Part shown: positions 12,576 through 24,365 of the stretch, in pieces | Position numbering within the stretch: position 1 is the first letter of the stretch | Layout of the letters: each line of letters opens with the position of its first letter | Source of the DNA: Paramecium tetraurelia | Taxonomy: Eukaryota > Ciliophora > Oligohymenophorea > Peniculida > Parameciidae | Assembly: GCF_000165425.1 (NCBI RefSeq) | Contig: NW_001799144.1 | Coordinates: forward strand, 66,386 to 130,385 | DNA: 64,000 nucleotides | Direction of reading: 5' to 3' | The notes under the pieces: model-generated | Told to the model about the DNA's origin: nothing | What the model saw: only the letters and a program-made list of their open reading frames with translations | Database searches by the model: none | Translations under genes and position numbers: made by a program

Positions 12576-14086
12576 TCAATTTACCAATTCATCCATTAAT
12601 TCCACTCCTTCCATCACATCAAAGTCGTCATTTTAAACTGCATATTTTGGATCATATGGTTGTTTTTATTACTTTTTTCTTAGGTGATACTATTGTAGAT
12701 TTGACACCAAAGGTACACAATTACCATTGCAATCATACCCTGTTCCATGAGAACGAGTTATCAACCAAGTTAGTCCTGGAATACGAAACACCAAAAAAGG
12801 AAAACTCAATAATCCATATACGGTTTTGGCCAAATACATGGTTGACCTATATTGCCAAAGCTTTCTCTCTCCATCGGAGACAGACAAACCTAAAAACAAG
12901 GCCACACACCCAAAAAAACAAATTAAATCGTAAAGCATAAAGCAATATAATCTTCCTCCTCTATTATTAAATGAACAACATAAACAACATGATTGCTTTG
13001 AGAGTTTCTTATTATTGACTTATTATTAAGATTCTTACACATGCTTAAATCTTACCTGACCCTTAATTTTTGAACATTTCAACAATATAATTGCTAACCA
13101 AACCAACAGCAATTGAAGTAAAAAACCTGCAATATCAGACCAAAAACTTAAAAATATTGCAGGACCATCATCTTTGCAATCTTTATAACTTTTATCTACA
13201 GATGAAACTACAGCACATGAATAGAATGTGAAATATCCTACCATAGTTCCTATCACTACATTAAATATTTCTTACATCCGATAGATATAAATTACATGCT
13301 TTTAAAGGCTAATATGAATCGAATCAATTAATATTCATCCTCTTTGTCAATGAACAAAAATACAAAAACATAAATAAATGCTTGTATCTAATTATTTTAT
13401 TGAATTCATTACTCCATAAAAGGGTATTAATTGAACTATGAAGATCAGCCACCAAGAATACCAATGTAATTGCTCAAAAATTGATTTATCAAAAGGTTGT
13501 GTAACATATAAATACCATACCTTGAACCAAAACCAAGGGTATTAAATACAACATAACTTCGGTTTTGGAAATTCCACTAACTCATAAGGATCTGCATATT
13601 TCACTCTTATTTGTAATAAAATTTCTTCTTTGATATCTGGCCACACCTCTTCGAATACATCTTCAATGAGTTTGGATAGACAATCACACTAAAGTTATCT
13701 CTTTCAAATTGTTACCATATACGGATCAAGAATACTTTCTAGAAGAATGGGTTTTGTCTTCTCCAACACTCTGATTATTGCCATTTCTATTTTTTATTTA
13801 ATCCATAAATTCATTTTTGCTTTCTATTCATGTAAAACACTCTACGCCTTCTAATCCAATTTATCATAACCCTCTTTCAGTTCCTACTTCAGGTTCTCTA
13901 ATTCTTTTCCAACTTTTATTACAACTTCCTTCCAAATAGAACACTAAATACATTGCTCATTATCTCTTGGATTTTTTCATTCGCCATCGTTTTTACTTAA
14001 TCTAAAGGCGTCGTTTTTTTTTCAATAGCAGTTCTATTCCATAATCCGAAAGGCTATTATTCTGGATTATTATTATCATTATTCAT
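12576..14086 (-). CDS. Multi-pass membrane protein, unknown function
   Basis: 472 residues after removing introns 13929..13951, 13689..13715, 13342..13363 and 13256..13275. The first ~170 residues are soluble and helical. Four or five hydrophobic segments follow: near WYSWWLIFIVQLIPFYGV, GTMVGYFTFYSCAVV, AGFLLQLLLVWLAIILL, DLICFFGCVALFLGL and TVYGLLSFPFLVFRIPG. A Cys-rich loop (QSCCLCCS) lies between the third and fourth. Near the end a short conserved-looking block TGYDCNGNCVPL precedes an acidic tail. I do not recognise the family. A transporter or receptor role would be a guess. Confidence 0.75.
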
Positions 14087-14370
14087 AATTTATAATTACA
14101 AATCTTAAATTATTTCTATTTCTTGCCTTCTCGAATTTGAGAGTGTATTGATAAAATCCAAAAGATAGTATTAAAACGAGAAAGATATTTGAAACTTAAA
14201 CGATTCATAAAATAAAATAGATATATCTAAGCAACCTATAGATCATCTGGTTAATACAACAAAAAGGGGTAAATTTCATGAACTTTTAACCTTAAATTCA
14301 AAAATAGCAAAAGAATATAGAACTTAATAAATAAACATATTAACAAATTATATTATATAAATAATTTTTC

Positions 14371-16867
14371 TCATATTATCTAAAACATTGAGTTAAAATA
14401 ATTGATTATTTTTGTCGCAAGTACCTAATATTATTGAGTTTACTCCTTCTTAATTCCTACGTAAATAACAATCTTATTTTAAGGAATAAGCTCAAATTTA
14501 ATTAATCCTTTCAATTAAGAGCCTAATATCTTAAATTTTGCTCCATATTTTATTTCATCAATTCCTTATAAATATGACTTAAGTTTGTCTTCATTGATTA
14601 GAATTAATTTTGTGCTGATATTTGTAATGCTTTAATAAGATGGTAAAACCAAAAGATTATAACAGAATTTTTTTGATCTGAAGATAGAAAGTTACTTCCA
14701 ATATGCTTTAAAATCATCCTAAGTTATCTGTGAAAATTCAATGAAACTTTATATTGGCATAGGAAGAAACAGTTATTACACTTTTCCTCTAAAGTAATAA
14801 TAATTTTTACTTATATTTTATTTCCAGAACAGGGAGTTCTGAGATATCTTCACAATCATCATTGATTTAATACTCAAGTAGGTATTATTTTTATTATTAT
14901 TAAGATGATGTTTCTAGAGTAACATTAAAATCTTTTTAGGAAGATGAAAAATACTTTAACATTTTTTGTAAATTTAAAAATTTTCCTGATAAATTGATAG
15001 TTTATTCATCAGTTTTGAAATAAACTCCAAATTTAACTTAGTTTTATTCCCCTTATTTTTAAACCTATTTTATAATTGCCACAAAAATTGAGGGTTTATC
15101 AATGAAGTAATATGTAGTTCTATTAATGTGGAACATTTAAGAGAGACATTAATTTTTTTGAGACAAATCTTTCAACTGGCTAATTAAATTTTTAAAAACA
15201 ACTTCTTAACCTTTATTTTATTTATTTTGTGCTTTAGAATAATATTCCTCTGCTGTTTAATGAGGATAGATATCCGACGGATTAACTTTCTCTACTTCAA
15301 TAGGTTTTGGTCTTGTAAACAAACTAATTAAATCTTCATTAAATTAAAATCGCGGATTAAAAAATTATTGATTTTACTATGCCTCAGGAAAGAAGAAATT
15401 CTAATATTAAGTAGGTTTTCTTTCTTGGATTAATATTTTGGCAGAATTAGAATTAGTTCTGGCTGGAGATATTTACTTTAATTAATCTAATTATGATTGT
15501 AATTCTTTAATCTTATTTTCCGAAACTTGTAATTTTTATTATGCGTTTAACAATTATTCTTCAAGTTTCTAATTCCTCTTTTATTACTCTTATTAATAAA
15601 ATTAGTAAGATCCATTTTCTCCTTCAAGTAATTCAATATTTTTTTTTAAGTTCTCAATATTTTATTATAATTTTGATATCAGTTATTCTTAATCCTAATT
15701 TCTTGATAAAGCTATATCCTAGTTCAACTTCTCTCTTGCTTTTAATTATAACTTCAATTAGTTAATATTTTAAGCTTATTCTAAACAAGTAAATTTTTGT
15801 TCTTTGATTTCTGCTTCTTTTTTCTCCAATTCCTTCTTGAGATTCATGTTGTCTATTTATTGTTCATTGAGCTAATTTAAACAATATTAATTATTTTAAA
15901 TTTATCTTCCATTCCCTTATTTTTCTAATTTCTCAGTCAAAATAGAATTATTTTTTTCAAGTTCTTAAATCTATTTTTAAAGCTCTTATATTTAAGATTC
16001 TAGATTTAATTTCTCTAATTATTCGTTTAAGTATTATTATCCATTCAATTTATTATTCCTTAGTTCACTTTCCAATTATTTCAATTTCTATTGATTGTAT
16101 TCAAAGTCTTTCTTATATTTTTCTTCTTTTTTTTATAATTCTTCTATTTATCCCTTTAATATTGGCTGCATGTTTTAGAAATATTATAATTATTCTTACA
16201 GTTCAAATATTTTCAAGTTGTTCTATTACTATTGATCAGTTAATTCTATTTCATGTAATTATTTCATCGCCATAATTTATTATTATAGATCTTTCAATAT
16301 TTCTAATTTTTGGTTATTGTAATTATTTTTTATTGACTATTGCTCTTTAAAGTAGTTAGCTTAAGGAAATTTTATTCCTTTATTAAGAAGATTTTGATAA
16401 GTTTAATAGAATAATGTTGGAGTGATTCCATCATTTTTTTTAGGATATAGTCTCGCCCAATTTTCAATACTCTCTAAAATCAAATGGAAGAAGCTCTTCC
16501 CAAAATTCATATCGCTGCCACTCTTGTTAAAAAACTAAGATGCTTTGTCAGCCAGTCTCACATTCAACGTATCTTCTGCCAATTATTCATAAGACTTCAG
16601 ACAAACATTTTGAAAGACTGTTAAAAAGTCTAGGTTCTGTTTTTCTATTGCTTCTTTTGCCATTCGAGCTGCTTGAAAACATTGAATTGGTTCTTACTCA
16701 AAAAAAACAGATATAATAGCTTGGCAAATGGGTTCATAAAATTTTCTAGATTATTGGATTACTTACTGATCTTTTTCCTTTATTTTATCGAGGTATGGTT
16801 AGATTTATGAATAAGTGCTCTCTGATTTCAATAAAAGACACACATTATCTTGAATAGGTTGATTCAT
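14371..16867 (-). CDS. VHS-like / coiled-coil / AP-2 alpha-appendage fusion protein
   Basis: 824 residues; one intron (14789..14810, 22 nt). Residues ~1-165 form an all-helical domain of the kind found in VHS/ENTH adaptors (block FGKSFFHLILESIENWARL). Residues ~180-500 are a Gln/Leu/Lys-rich coiled coil. The C-terminal ~280 residues match the alpha-adaptin ear: a beta-sandwich subdomain followed by the platform, recognisable from LPMPIQSFIEFSQITQDDF and YWKQLS. The ear recruits endocytic accessory proteins through short motifs. The gene lacks the large adaptin trunk, so it cannot be AP-2 alpha itself. It recalls GGA proteins (VHS-GAT-ear), but the ear is of AP-2 alpha type. Probable clathrin or endocytic adaptor (inference). 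Confidence 0.78.
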
Positions 16868-16996
16868 TTATAAATAATATTAAAATATTAAAATATTCAA
16901 ATACTGAAATTCTATTTAGGATCTTGAAATTAGGTATTGAAATGACTACAAAAATTATAAATGAAAACATGTGAAGATCTCAATAAAAATAAAAAT

Positions 16997-17784
16997 TCAT
17001 CTTGAAACATTAATAACTATTGGGACAATAATATAAAGCAGCCCGGCTAAAATGATAAGACCAAAAAGAATCTTTAGTTTCATGTTCCTCCAATACATTA
17101 TTTTAGCAAGTTCAGTTGATGATTTTTTGAGCTTTATCGATTCATTTTTGAGGGTTATAGCTTTTTCATCTAAATTCTATGAGTAATTTTGCAAAATGTA
17201 CATCAAGTTTTGAGCTATTCTATATCATATTGTTTATGTTTTCTTCCATAACAATTTTCACCTCATCAACTTATTATTATGCTGCGTAAACCTTAATAAG
17301 TAAGAGTGAATATAATACTTTGTCTACTCCAGCCAAATTATCGTATTTTTCATGTAATTATTTCATCCAGGTTTTTGCATATTTCTAAATATCATTAGGT
17401 TAAGAATCAACATAGTTAGGCTTTTTCTATAATTCTGTTTCTATTTCCTTAAAATTATTAAGATATCTTACTTGTATCATAGCATATATTTGTCTATCTG
17501 GATAGTTCTCTATAGCAAGCACTAATGTAAATACAATGATTTACACACATAAGCAATTTTGTTATTATCAAGTTTATAACGCCAAATTCCATTTGCTGTT
17601 TTTAGAGTAACTCGTTCTTCAGCTCTTGGATTTATTTATGACATATGATCTAAAATAATTTAAAAATCTTAGTCAATCTACATAAGTCTTAATCTCATTT
17701 TACTTTCTTTTAATTATATGACTTGGAGAAGAGCAATTGATGGTCTGTTACTCTAATGATTAGGACTGCTTTAATAGATGTCAT
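16997..17784 (-). CDS. Longin-type R-SNARE (VAMP7-like)
   Basis: About 237 residues with introns 17678..17703, 17522..17544 and 17177..17201; a further GT-AG stretch (17448..17471, 24 nt, in frame) is probably also spliced. The N-terminus MTSIKAVLIIRVTDHQLLF begins a longin domain that continues to AYVLLAIENYPDRQIYAMI. The SNARE motif holds the ionic-layer region (MIQNSSKLDNLDEKA) and leads into a C-terminal anchor (LFGLIILAGLLYIIVPIVIN) with almost nothing after it. These features define a VAMP7-type vesicle SNARE that drives membrane fusion in endosomal, lysosomal or contractile-vacuole traffic. The gene shares a 92-bp divergent promoter with the next gene. Confidence 0.88.
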
Positions 17785-17876
17785 GAATGATAGTTATAAA
17801 TATAGTATAAATTATTATGATATATAAAATCTAAACATTCTATTTAAATATAATCGATTTTTTTTTTAACTGATAA
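17785..17876. promoter_or_regulatory. 92-bp divergent promoter region
   Basis: AT-rich gap between the start codons of the R-SNARE gene (minus) and the unknown gene at 17877 (plus), with a T run near 17862. It must serve both genes. Confidence 0.45.
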
Positions 17877-18595
17877 ATGCTAAAAATTGAGGAATATGTT
17901 TGCAATTTAAAAGAATCTAAAACACTATTCAATGATAATCTAAGAATTGATACACATCAGTCATCGGAGTCTTATGATAATACATAATTGTATTATAATT
18001 TGGTATTTACATTAGCCAGAATCCAATCTATAATATTGTGCCACCTGAATATTTTTAAAGTGTAACAGAAAATAAGTACTCAAATATCTTTAGTTCCTAC
18101 ATTCAATCCCCAAAACATGAAGAGCTTTAATCAACTATAAAATAAGCACCTAAAAAAAGAACTTTTTCATTTGCTGAATCGTAACAGCAAAACAAGGATC
18201 CTGCATGTAATATTTCAGCAGATTTTGGATTAAATACATAAATACCAGTTAAAGGGGATTCGAAAAATTACTCTAAATTTAGTTAAGGGAGTAATTTAAA
18301 CTATATTGAAACTCCTAATAAAGAGAAATGGTAATCGCAAGACTCAATGTTGGTTTTGAATAATAGCATACCTTAATCAAAACTTAGTTCTCCATAGAAG
18401 AAGTATGTTAAAGTCTAGAAATTTCAAAACACAAATTATAGTTTCGATGCAAAACAAACTTAAACAACTCAAGTCACAAATATTAGTTTAAAAGACAATA
18501 GAGAATTTGAATAGATATTTAAGGAATGCTAAAATAATTTTGAAAAGAATAAGGCACGAAAAACAGAAGAATATATAGCCTGTAATATATAATGA
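17877..18595 (+). CDS. Low-complexity protein of unknown function
   Basis: 230 residues after one 26-nt intron (17990..18015) that is needed to keep frame. The protein is rich in Ser, Asn, Gln, Lys and Tyr with no transmembrane segment or domain I can name. Short blocks such as NIVPPEYFQSVTEN and KRTFSFAESQQQ may be linear motifs. It is probably a disordered, phosphorylatable protein. Confidence 0.6.
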
Positions 18596-18911
18596 AACAG
18601 CCTATATATATATATAATTATTCAAAAGTTACTATTGTTAAAATTTATAAATAAATGAAAGAACCATTTCACCTTATCTTTTTAATAAATATTTGAGAAT
18701 GCAAACATCGACATTCATTTATAATGAAATTATTTTACTAATTCTCTTATTTACAAATAATTCTTATATCCTATTCTTAGGTTACGTAATTATTTAATAA
18801 GACTAATGATTACCTATAATTGAAAGCTAAATATACAAAGAAATCATTTAAATAATAATTGAGTAGTATAGTTGTCTAATTTAATTAGAATAATATTTAT
18901 CATAATATTAA

Positions 18912-21216
18912 TCATGCTTTATAAATATACGTGTCTAATTACCCTTCCTGTCTTATTAAGTATTCCTTTTATATCAAATTCTCTATACATTCCTTAAAGA
19001 AAGGAATTTCAATAGGAAAATGTCTAGTTTTTGCGTCTTTGTCAATATATTTAAATAGATCTTTGTGATCTAATTACTTTTTTGTTTTGAGAACTCTAAC
19101 AATCAATGATTCCAAATACACTCTTCTATCTAGTGCTATTTCTTTCTAATCTATTTTGTATTCCTAATATTTATTTTTGGATTTCTAATTGAAAAGTAAA
19201 GCTTGTTTTTTTGGTTAGACCTTAATTTTGTAACTTCGATGTTAGAATTTGTAATTTAATTATAATGAATTATCTTCTTAATTTTAGATTAATAATTTAA
19301 ACTATAGAAGATTTTCCAATTCTGATTACATGACTTCTTAATCAGTATTGGTTAATTTTATCAGTTCATCCAATTTATATATGCGTTATTTATTGAAATG
19401 CATCAAAATGGTTGCTTATAAGACAGAACAAACAAAATCTTTCTTACAATTTAGATCAAAAGTTGCTTTAAGAGAAACAGAGCCTAATCCATAATTAAAT
19501 GCCAATTTCCTCTTTTGATTCTTGCTCTAATAATATGAGGTGAATTGCTGTTGCCATTACAACAATTCATTATGTACTATGATTGGTTAATAATCAGCTA
19601 TTGGCCATTATTCAGATGTAAGAACTAATACATCTAAGTCTATCAATTCTCTTTAACTTTATGACAATTTTTGTCTGAACTTTTAACTTTCCTCATTGCT
19701 TCTCTATAAATCACTAAACATGGTTTCCATCTTATGAGTCAAGACAGAGCCACATTCCAATTTAAGTTTCTTAAGTAAATCATGTTCTACTTCGGAAGAA
19801 CTGGATGCTTAATCTAAAAGTCTAACACATAGATGTCTTCTATATATCTATTCAAATTCATCCTTCGATTACACTAATTTAAATATCAAAAATCCCTTTT
19901 CTATTTATACTCTCTTTTCGTCATCTCTCAAGGACTCCATTCTCATTATATAATCAAAATATTTATTCAATTCGAACATAATAAAATTGTCTTTATTAAT
20001 GACCTACTCAAAAGCATCTAATAATATTTAAATTATGAAAAATACCTTTTATGGCTTTGTGAAATTTATATTAATGCTAATTGTTTCCAAATTAAGCAAT
20101 TTTATCATACATAGAGAATATCTTCTCATATAATTTGATGAATCCTTATAGAGTATTATCATTCTGATTGAGTAATTATAAATCGTCTATGATAATTTAA
20201 GTCAATGTTTTAATAAACTGATCAAATTCTTCACTTTTGACAAATAATTAAAAAATCTTAATGAAAATAGTAGTCTTATCATTTTCAATAAAATCTTAGA
20301 GTCCTTAAGATATGTATTACGAATTGGAGGTGATATAATTTTTGATGAAACTATCCAAAACCTTTTAGTGGGAAATTTTAGGTATACAACTTTAGACTCT
20401 TTCGACTTCATTCTAATATCTTTTCTCGACAAAAAGGATGTATTCTTCAATAGTCATTTTATTTAGATTTAATTGGCTTTCTTCTTTGAAATAGCGGGTA
20501 GAATCTTAAATAAGTTTGCGTTCTAGAAAGTACTTATAGAAGTCATCATTGTTTCTATATTCAATAGTGTAACTGTAGTCCTTGCTCTTAATCTGTTGTT
20601 CTTGATTGATGTCAATCTAGAGTAATGTGAAAATTATTACAAGTATTTATAATGCATTTTTTAAATTAAAAAGTTCGATAACTTGAGAATTTCGATGATT
20701 GCGAATTTGAGCAAGAAAACAATTGAGTAATTTTGAAGCTAGATTTTGGTCTTTCTCAAAACATTTAGTTTTAAAACTTTCATTGCAAATGATTTTGATA
20801 GTCTTTAGAGATTTTTAAATTATATATGATTTTTCCTATTGCATAAATAAGGGGGATTTACCATGTAAAGTAGAATGCCAGCCAATAATTTGCTAAAATA
20901 TTGAACCTCTTCGTAGGCCTTAACGAAGTCATTCAATAATTAATCATCATTGCTAATGTTGAGGGGATGGATGAGTTTATCCACAATGTTATGAATAGAA
21001 ACTTGTAGTTGAGTATAGGCGAAATCTCCAAACTTATTGAGAATCAATTTGTAGGCATGATTATACAATTCTTAGAAGGATAGTTGCTTGGCTATAAACC
21101 TCAATCTATTAATTTATACTTTGATGTTCAGCAATGAGATAACATGCATCATCAAGATATTTCCAGAGAGTTTTTGCTTCTTCAGGAGATAAGTTCTCTT
21201 AAATAATTTTCTTCAT
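18912..21216 (-). CDS. Cullin, CUL3-like (RING ubiquitin-ligase scaffold)
   Basis: 740 residues with introns 21092..21119, 20836..20861 and 20018..20045 (28, 26 and 28 nt). The N-terminal cullin repeat has LSFQELYNHAYKLILNKFGD, closest to CUL3. The cullin-homology domain includes YRRHLCVRLLDQ and LLKKLKLECGSVLTHKMETM. Near the C-terminus LIVRVLKTKK keeps the lysine that is NEDD8-modified in other cullins, and the winged-helix end reads LIQKEYLIRQEG...DTYIYKA. Length and order are complete for a cullin. It should assemble BTB-type or related substrate receptors with a RING protein to ubiquitylate targets. The CUL3 assignment rests mainly on the N-terminal block. Confidence 0.9.
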
Positions 21217-21257
21217 GCAAATTTAAATAAAAAAATGTTTGATAATTAGTATATTTA

Positions 21258-21281
21258 TCAATCAATCAATCAATCAATCAA
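21258..21281. repeat. (TCAA)n microsatellite overlapping a stop codon
   Basis: Six tandem 4-base units (TCAATCAATCAA...) at the 3' end of the deoxynucleoside kinase gene. On the coding (minus) strand this is TTGA repeated, so the gene's TGA stop (21270-21272) lies inside it, with extra TGA triplets in other frames just beyond. Because TGA is the only stop here, such a repeat makes an efficient fail-safe end. Confidence 0.8.
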
Positions 21282-22010
21282 AGTAGATATTTCATCAATT
21301 AATTATCTGCGAACAGCCTCTTTAATATCTAAATCCTTAACATAATTTTTGGTAGCATCAATATTGATGATTTTGAATTTATTATTGTTATCAGAGAGCC
21401 AATCCTCATGTCTTTAATGTAACTTCTTCAAGTAATCAAGTGGCACACAGGCCTCCTCTTGTCTGCCTCTACGAGTTAAACGTTCCAAACATGTTTCAGG
21501 AGGAGTGTTAACATAAATGACACAATCCACCAAATATTACTTGTAGTGTTCCATTAGCCACTCATAAAACTCTTCGTATATGTGATATTCAAGATCATTA
21601 ATTGTTCCATCATTGTAACACAATTTGAAAAATAATTCTCTAGCACTCTCAATGCTTCTCTCTGTAAACACAAGGATGGGTTCATCATCAGCGTTTGTGG
21701 ATGGAGAAGAAAATTGATTATCAATTTGTTGCAATTTTTGCTCTTTGGCTACTGCTCTTAATTGTCTGTCCCAAGCCATTAATCTAGATTGGTAGGCATA
21801 AATTTAAAAAGTGAAACCCCAACGTTGAATGTCTGAGTAGTACTTCTCCAGGATGTTTAGGTTGGGGTTACCGTGCACCTTTTACCACTATTCCAAAGGC
21901 TCCATTAGGAAGATGGCCTTTGGGAATTCCTATCTCAAAATCTCAAATAAGGTTGATTTGCCTGCACCAACATTTCCTTCCAGGGAGACAATTATAAACT
22001 TCTTATCCAT
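21270..22010 (-). CDS. Deoxynucleoside kinase family protein
   Basis: 246 residues, no introns. The N-terminus has a P-loop in SLEGNVGAGKST; the middle has the family's substrate motif as TERSIESARELFF; the LID region reads RRGRQEEACVPLDYLKKLH. These are the hallmarks of the dCK/dGK/TK2/dNK family, which phosphorylates deoxynucleosides in the salvage pathway for dNTPs. Which nucleoside it prefers cannot be told. An insertion of ~20 residues with Ser/Pro/Asp lies before the ERS motif. The start ATG at 22010 is immediately before the P-loop strand as is usual for cytosolic members; no targeting signal is seen. Confidence 0.9.
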
Positions 22011-22323
22011 TTTATTTATTGAATTTCAAAATTACCCTCACTTTCTTTTTTAGGATAAATAAATACGCGCTATTATGGGCAATTTAAATTAAATATTCAT
22101 TCTAATTATTTCTGATAATTGATCGACTATTTATTAATCTAATTATTGATACCATTAAAATTAATTGCATACTAAATGGGACACAATAGAATAACTATTT
22201 CGATTTATATTTTAATCTAACTTTCTATAATACACAACAATTCGATATTTTAATTATGCACATAAAAAATCATTTATCTATTATATTAGTGAGTTCATTT
22301 AAATCCCTTCGCAATAATTTAAT
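22011..22323. promoter_or_regulatory. Divergent intergenic region (313 bp)
   Basis: AT-rich stretch between the start codons of the deoxynucleoside kinase (minus) and kelch (plus) genes. No coding frame and no named motif; presumed to hold both promoters. Confidence 0.45.
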
Positions 22324-24283
22324 ATGCTATCAAATTATTGCAAACAATGTGGCAATCGTCACGAAGATCAAGAATGTGCAGTAAACTCAACTGTGATTGA
22401 ATGGAAATACGAAGGAAATCTCGTTACCTTATATGGGTCCTGGAGTCACTTCCAAGTTGGGTACCCAATGGTGAAATCCAAGTAGCCTCCTTAGTACTTC
22501 CTTCTATGCTATTTCTAGTTTCTTACAAGCCGAAATCAATCCGCCCTTACCTCCAGGTTACCATTAATACAAGTTCAATGTTGATGGGGTTTGGAAACAT
22601 GATCCCAATGCAGATGTAATTTACAATAATTTCGGGACTCATAATAATTGGGTATGAAGAAACCCCTATTAATATAGTTGGAAGTCGTACCAAGGAAGTT
22701 GATTCAAGTGGATAGTTCTGATGATCAGGAGCCAAACTCAGATGAAGATGTTCAGTTTAGATAAAACTATAAAGTACAGAGACTCTTATGAATCTTAGCA
22801 AGACTTAATGAAAGTAAAGGTACGCACCTACTTGGACTGGAATGAGATGTTTGTGATGGGCTCTTGGGATGAATGGAAGCAACCAATCAAATTGAATAGA
22901 AAGTTTTTGGGTTTCGCAAAGAAGTACATCAATTACGCGTATTTACATCTGGCCCCTGGTTCATATCAGTACAAATTTCTCATTGCAGGATAATATGTCT
23001 ATGATGAAACTCTGCCCACAGTCGATAACAATTTCTAATCCAAAAATAATATCCTTCATGTCAATCGAAAATAACTCCATTATCACCCCCAAAACTATGA
23101 CAATGTCTACTTCACTCAATACTAAATCCAAAAGAAATACGAAAGAATCCATGGCTTAACTATGACTGGCATTGGAAATGAATTCTACATTTTTGGTGGT
23201 CGAGGAACAGGCCATAACTTCAAAAATGATCTTCACATCCTCAATCCCAGAACAAAAGAACTTAGAGTAGTAGAGGACACCAAAGGACCCATCCCTGATC
23301 CAAGAGCATTCCATAAGTAATCTATCCTCCAAAATTAGTGCAATTAAATATGGCAATAAAATAATCTACTATGGCGGACTCAATTCAGACAAAGTCTTTG
23401 ATGATTATTATGTCTACAACACAACCTCAAAAACTTGGATCCAAAGCAAACCCAAAGGATAGCTCCCCTCTCCAAGAGAAAAAGCCTCTTTGACTTTGCT
23501 TTCCAACTACCAATCATTAATCTACTTTGGTGGATACTATTGTAGTCACGACCTTGAAGTGCAGAAGACTTACAATGATATTTATTGTCTTGATCTAACC
23601 ACCATGATGTGGACTCAGTATTTATTTCAACCTAACAAATAGTTATGATCTAGATGAGCATGCACTCAAGCCTCCCCCAAGATCTGCCCATTCTGCCACT
23701 CAAATCAAAGACAAACTCTACATCTTTGGAGGACAGTCCCTTCCTGAAGGACATTACACTCCCAATTTTAATGATTTGTGGATTCTGGATTTCTCAAAAG
23801 AAGCCAGTTGGGCCAATTTGACTCCAGTTATGAAGGGAGAACCCCCTTCTTCCAGACATGGACATTTAGGAAGTGCTTTGGGGGGCCACTTGTTCATCTA
23901 TGGAGGAAGAGGTGAGCATTCAAGTGATATTCTCGGCGATCTCTATCATTTCAATCCAGATACTTTGGTTTGGTAAAATTTGAATTAATTCAATCTTAGG
24001 ACTAAACCTAAAATACATGGAACCATACCCATTCCAAGATGTTATTGTGCTGCCGATACCATGGGAAGTGGAAATGAATTGTGGATTATTGGAGGACACA
24101 AGGGAAACATGATTTTCAATCAATAGTAATAATTCTATTCATTTCTATAGAAATCAAACTCATGTTTATGTCATGTCATTTGAAGAAAGAGATGACGATG
24201 ACATCTTTAGTTCTCCTAAAGTTGTAAGTAGAAAACCTGAACCTGAATTTACAATGGATATCATAAAAGCAATAACTAAATGA
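22324..24283 (+). CDS. Kelch-repeat protein with two CBM48/AMPK-type glycogen-binding domains
   Basis: 594 residues with seven introns: 22494..22518, 22652..22677, 22774..22798, 23317..23338, 23618..23642, 23973..23999 and 24126..24150. A short N-terminal CKQCGN...C cluster may bind zinc. Two CBM48-like domains follow: the first with LYGSWSHFQVGYPM and LPPGYHQYKFNVDGVW, the second with MFVMGSWDEWKQPIKL and LAPGSYQYKFLIAG. The rest is a kelch beta-propeller, with repeats such as FYIFGGRGTGHNFKNDLH, LYIFGGQSLPEG and LFIYGGRGEHSSDILGDL. CBM48 binds alpha-glucan, so the protein probably sits on glycogen or amylopectin-like stores and recruits partners through kelch (inference). No phosphatase or kinase domain is present. 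Confidence 0.88.
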
Positions 24284-24365
24284 ACAATTTTTTATTATAT
24301 TTATCATTGTTTAAAAATCAGTATTCAATTTATTTGTTTTTATATGATAAAATTATAGATTTAAA

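Noticed and set aside
12647-12940. Plus-strand frame antisense to the membrane-protein gene
   Set aside because: The minus strand gives a multi-pass membrane protein in one frame across four introns; the plus frame has no support.
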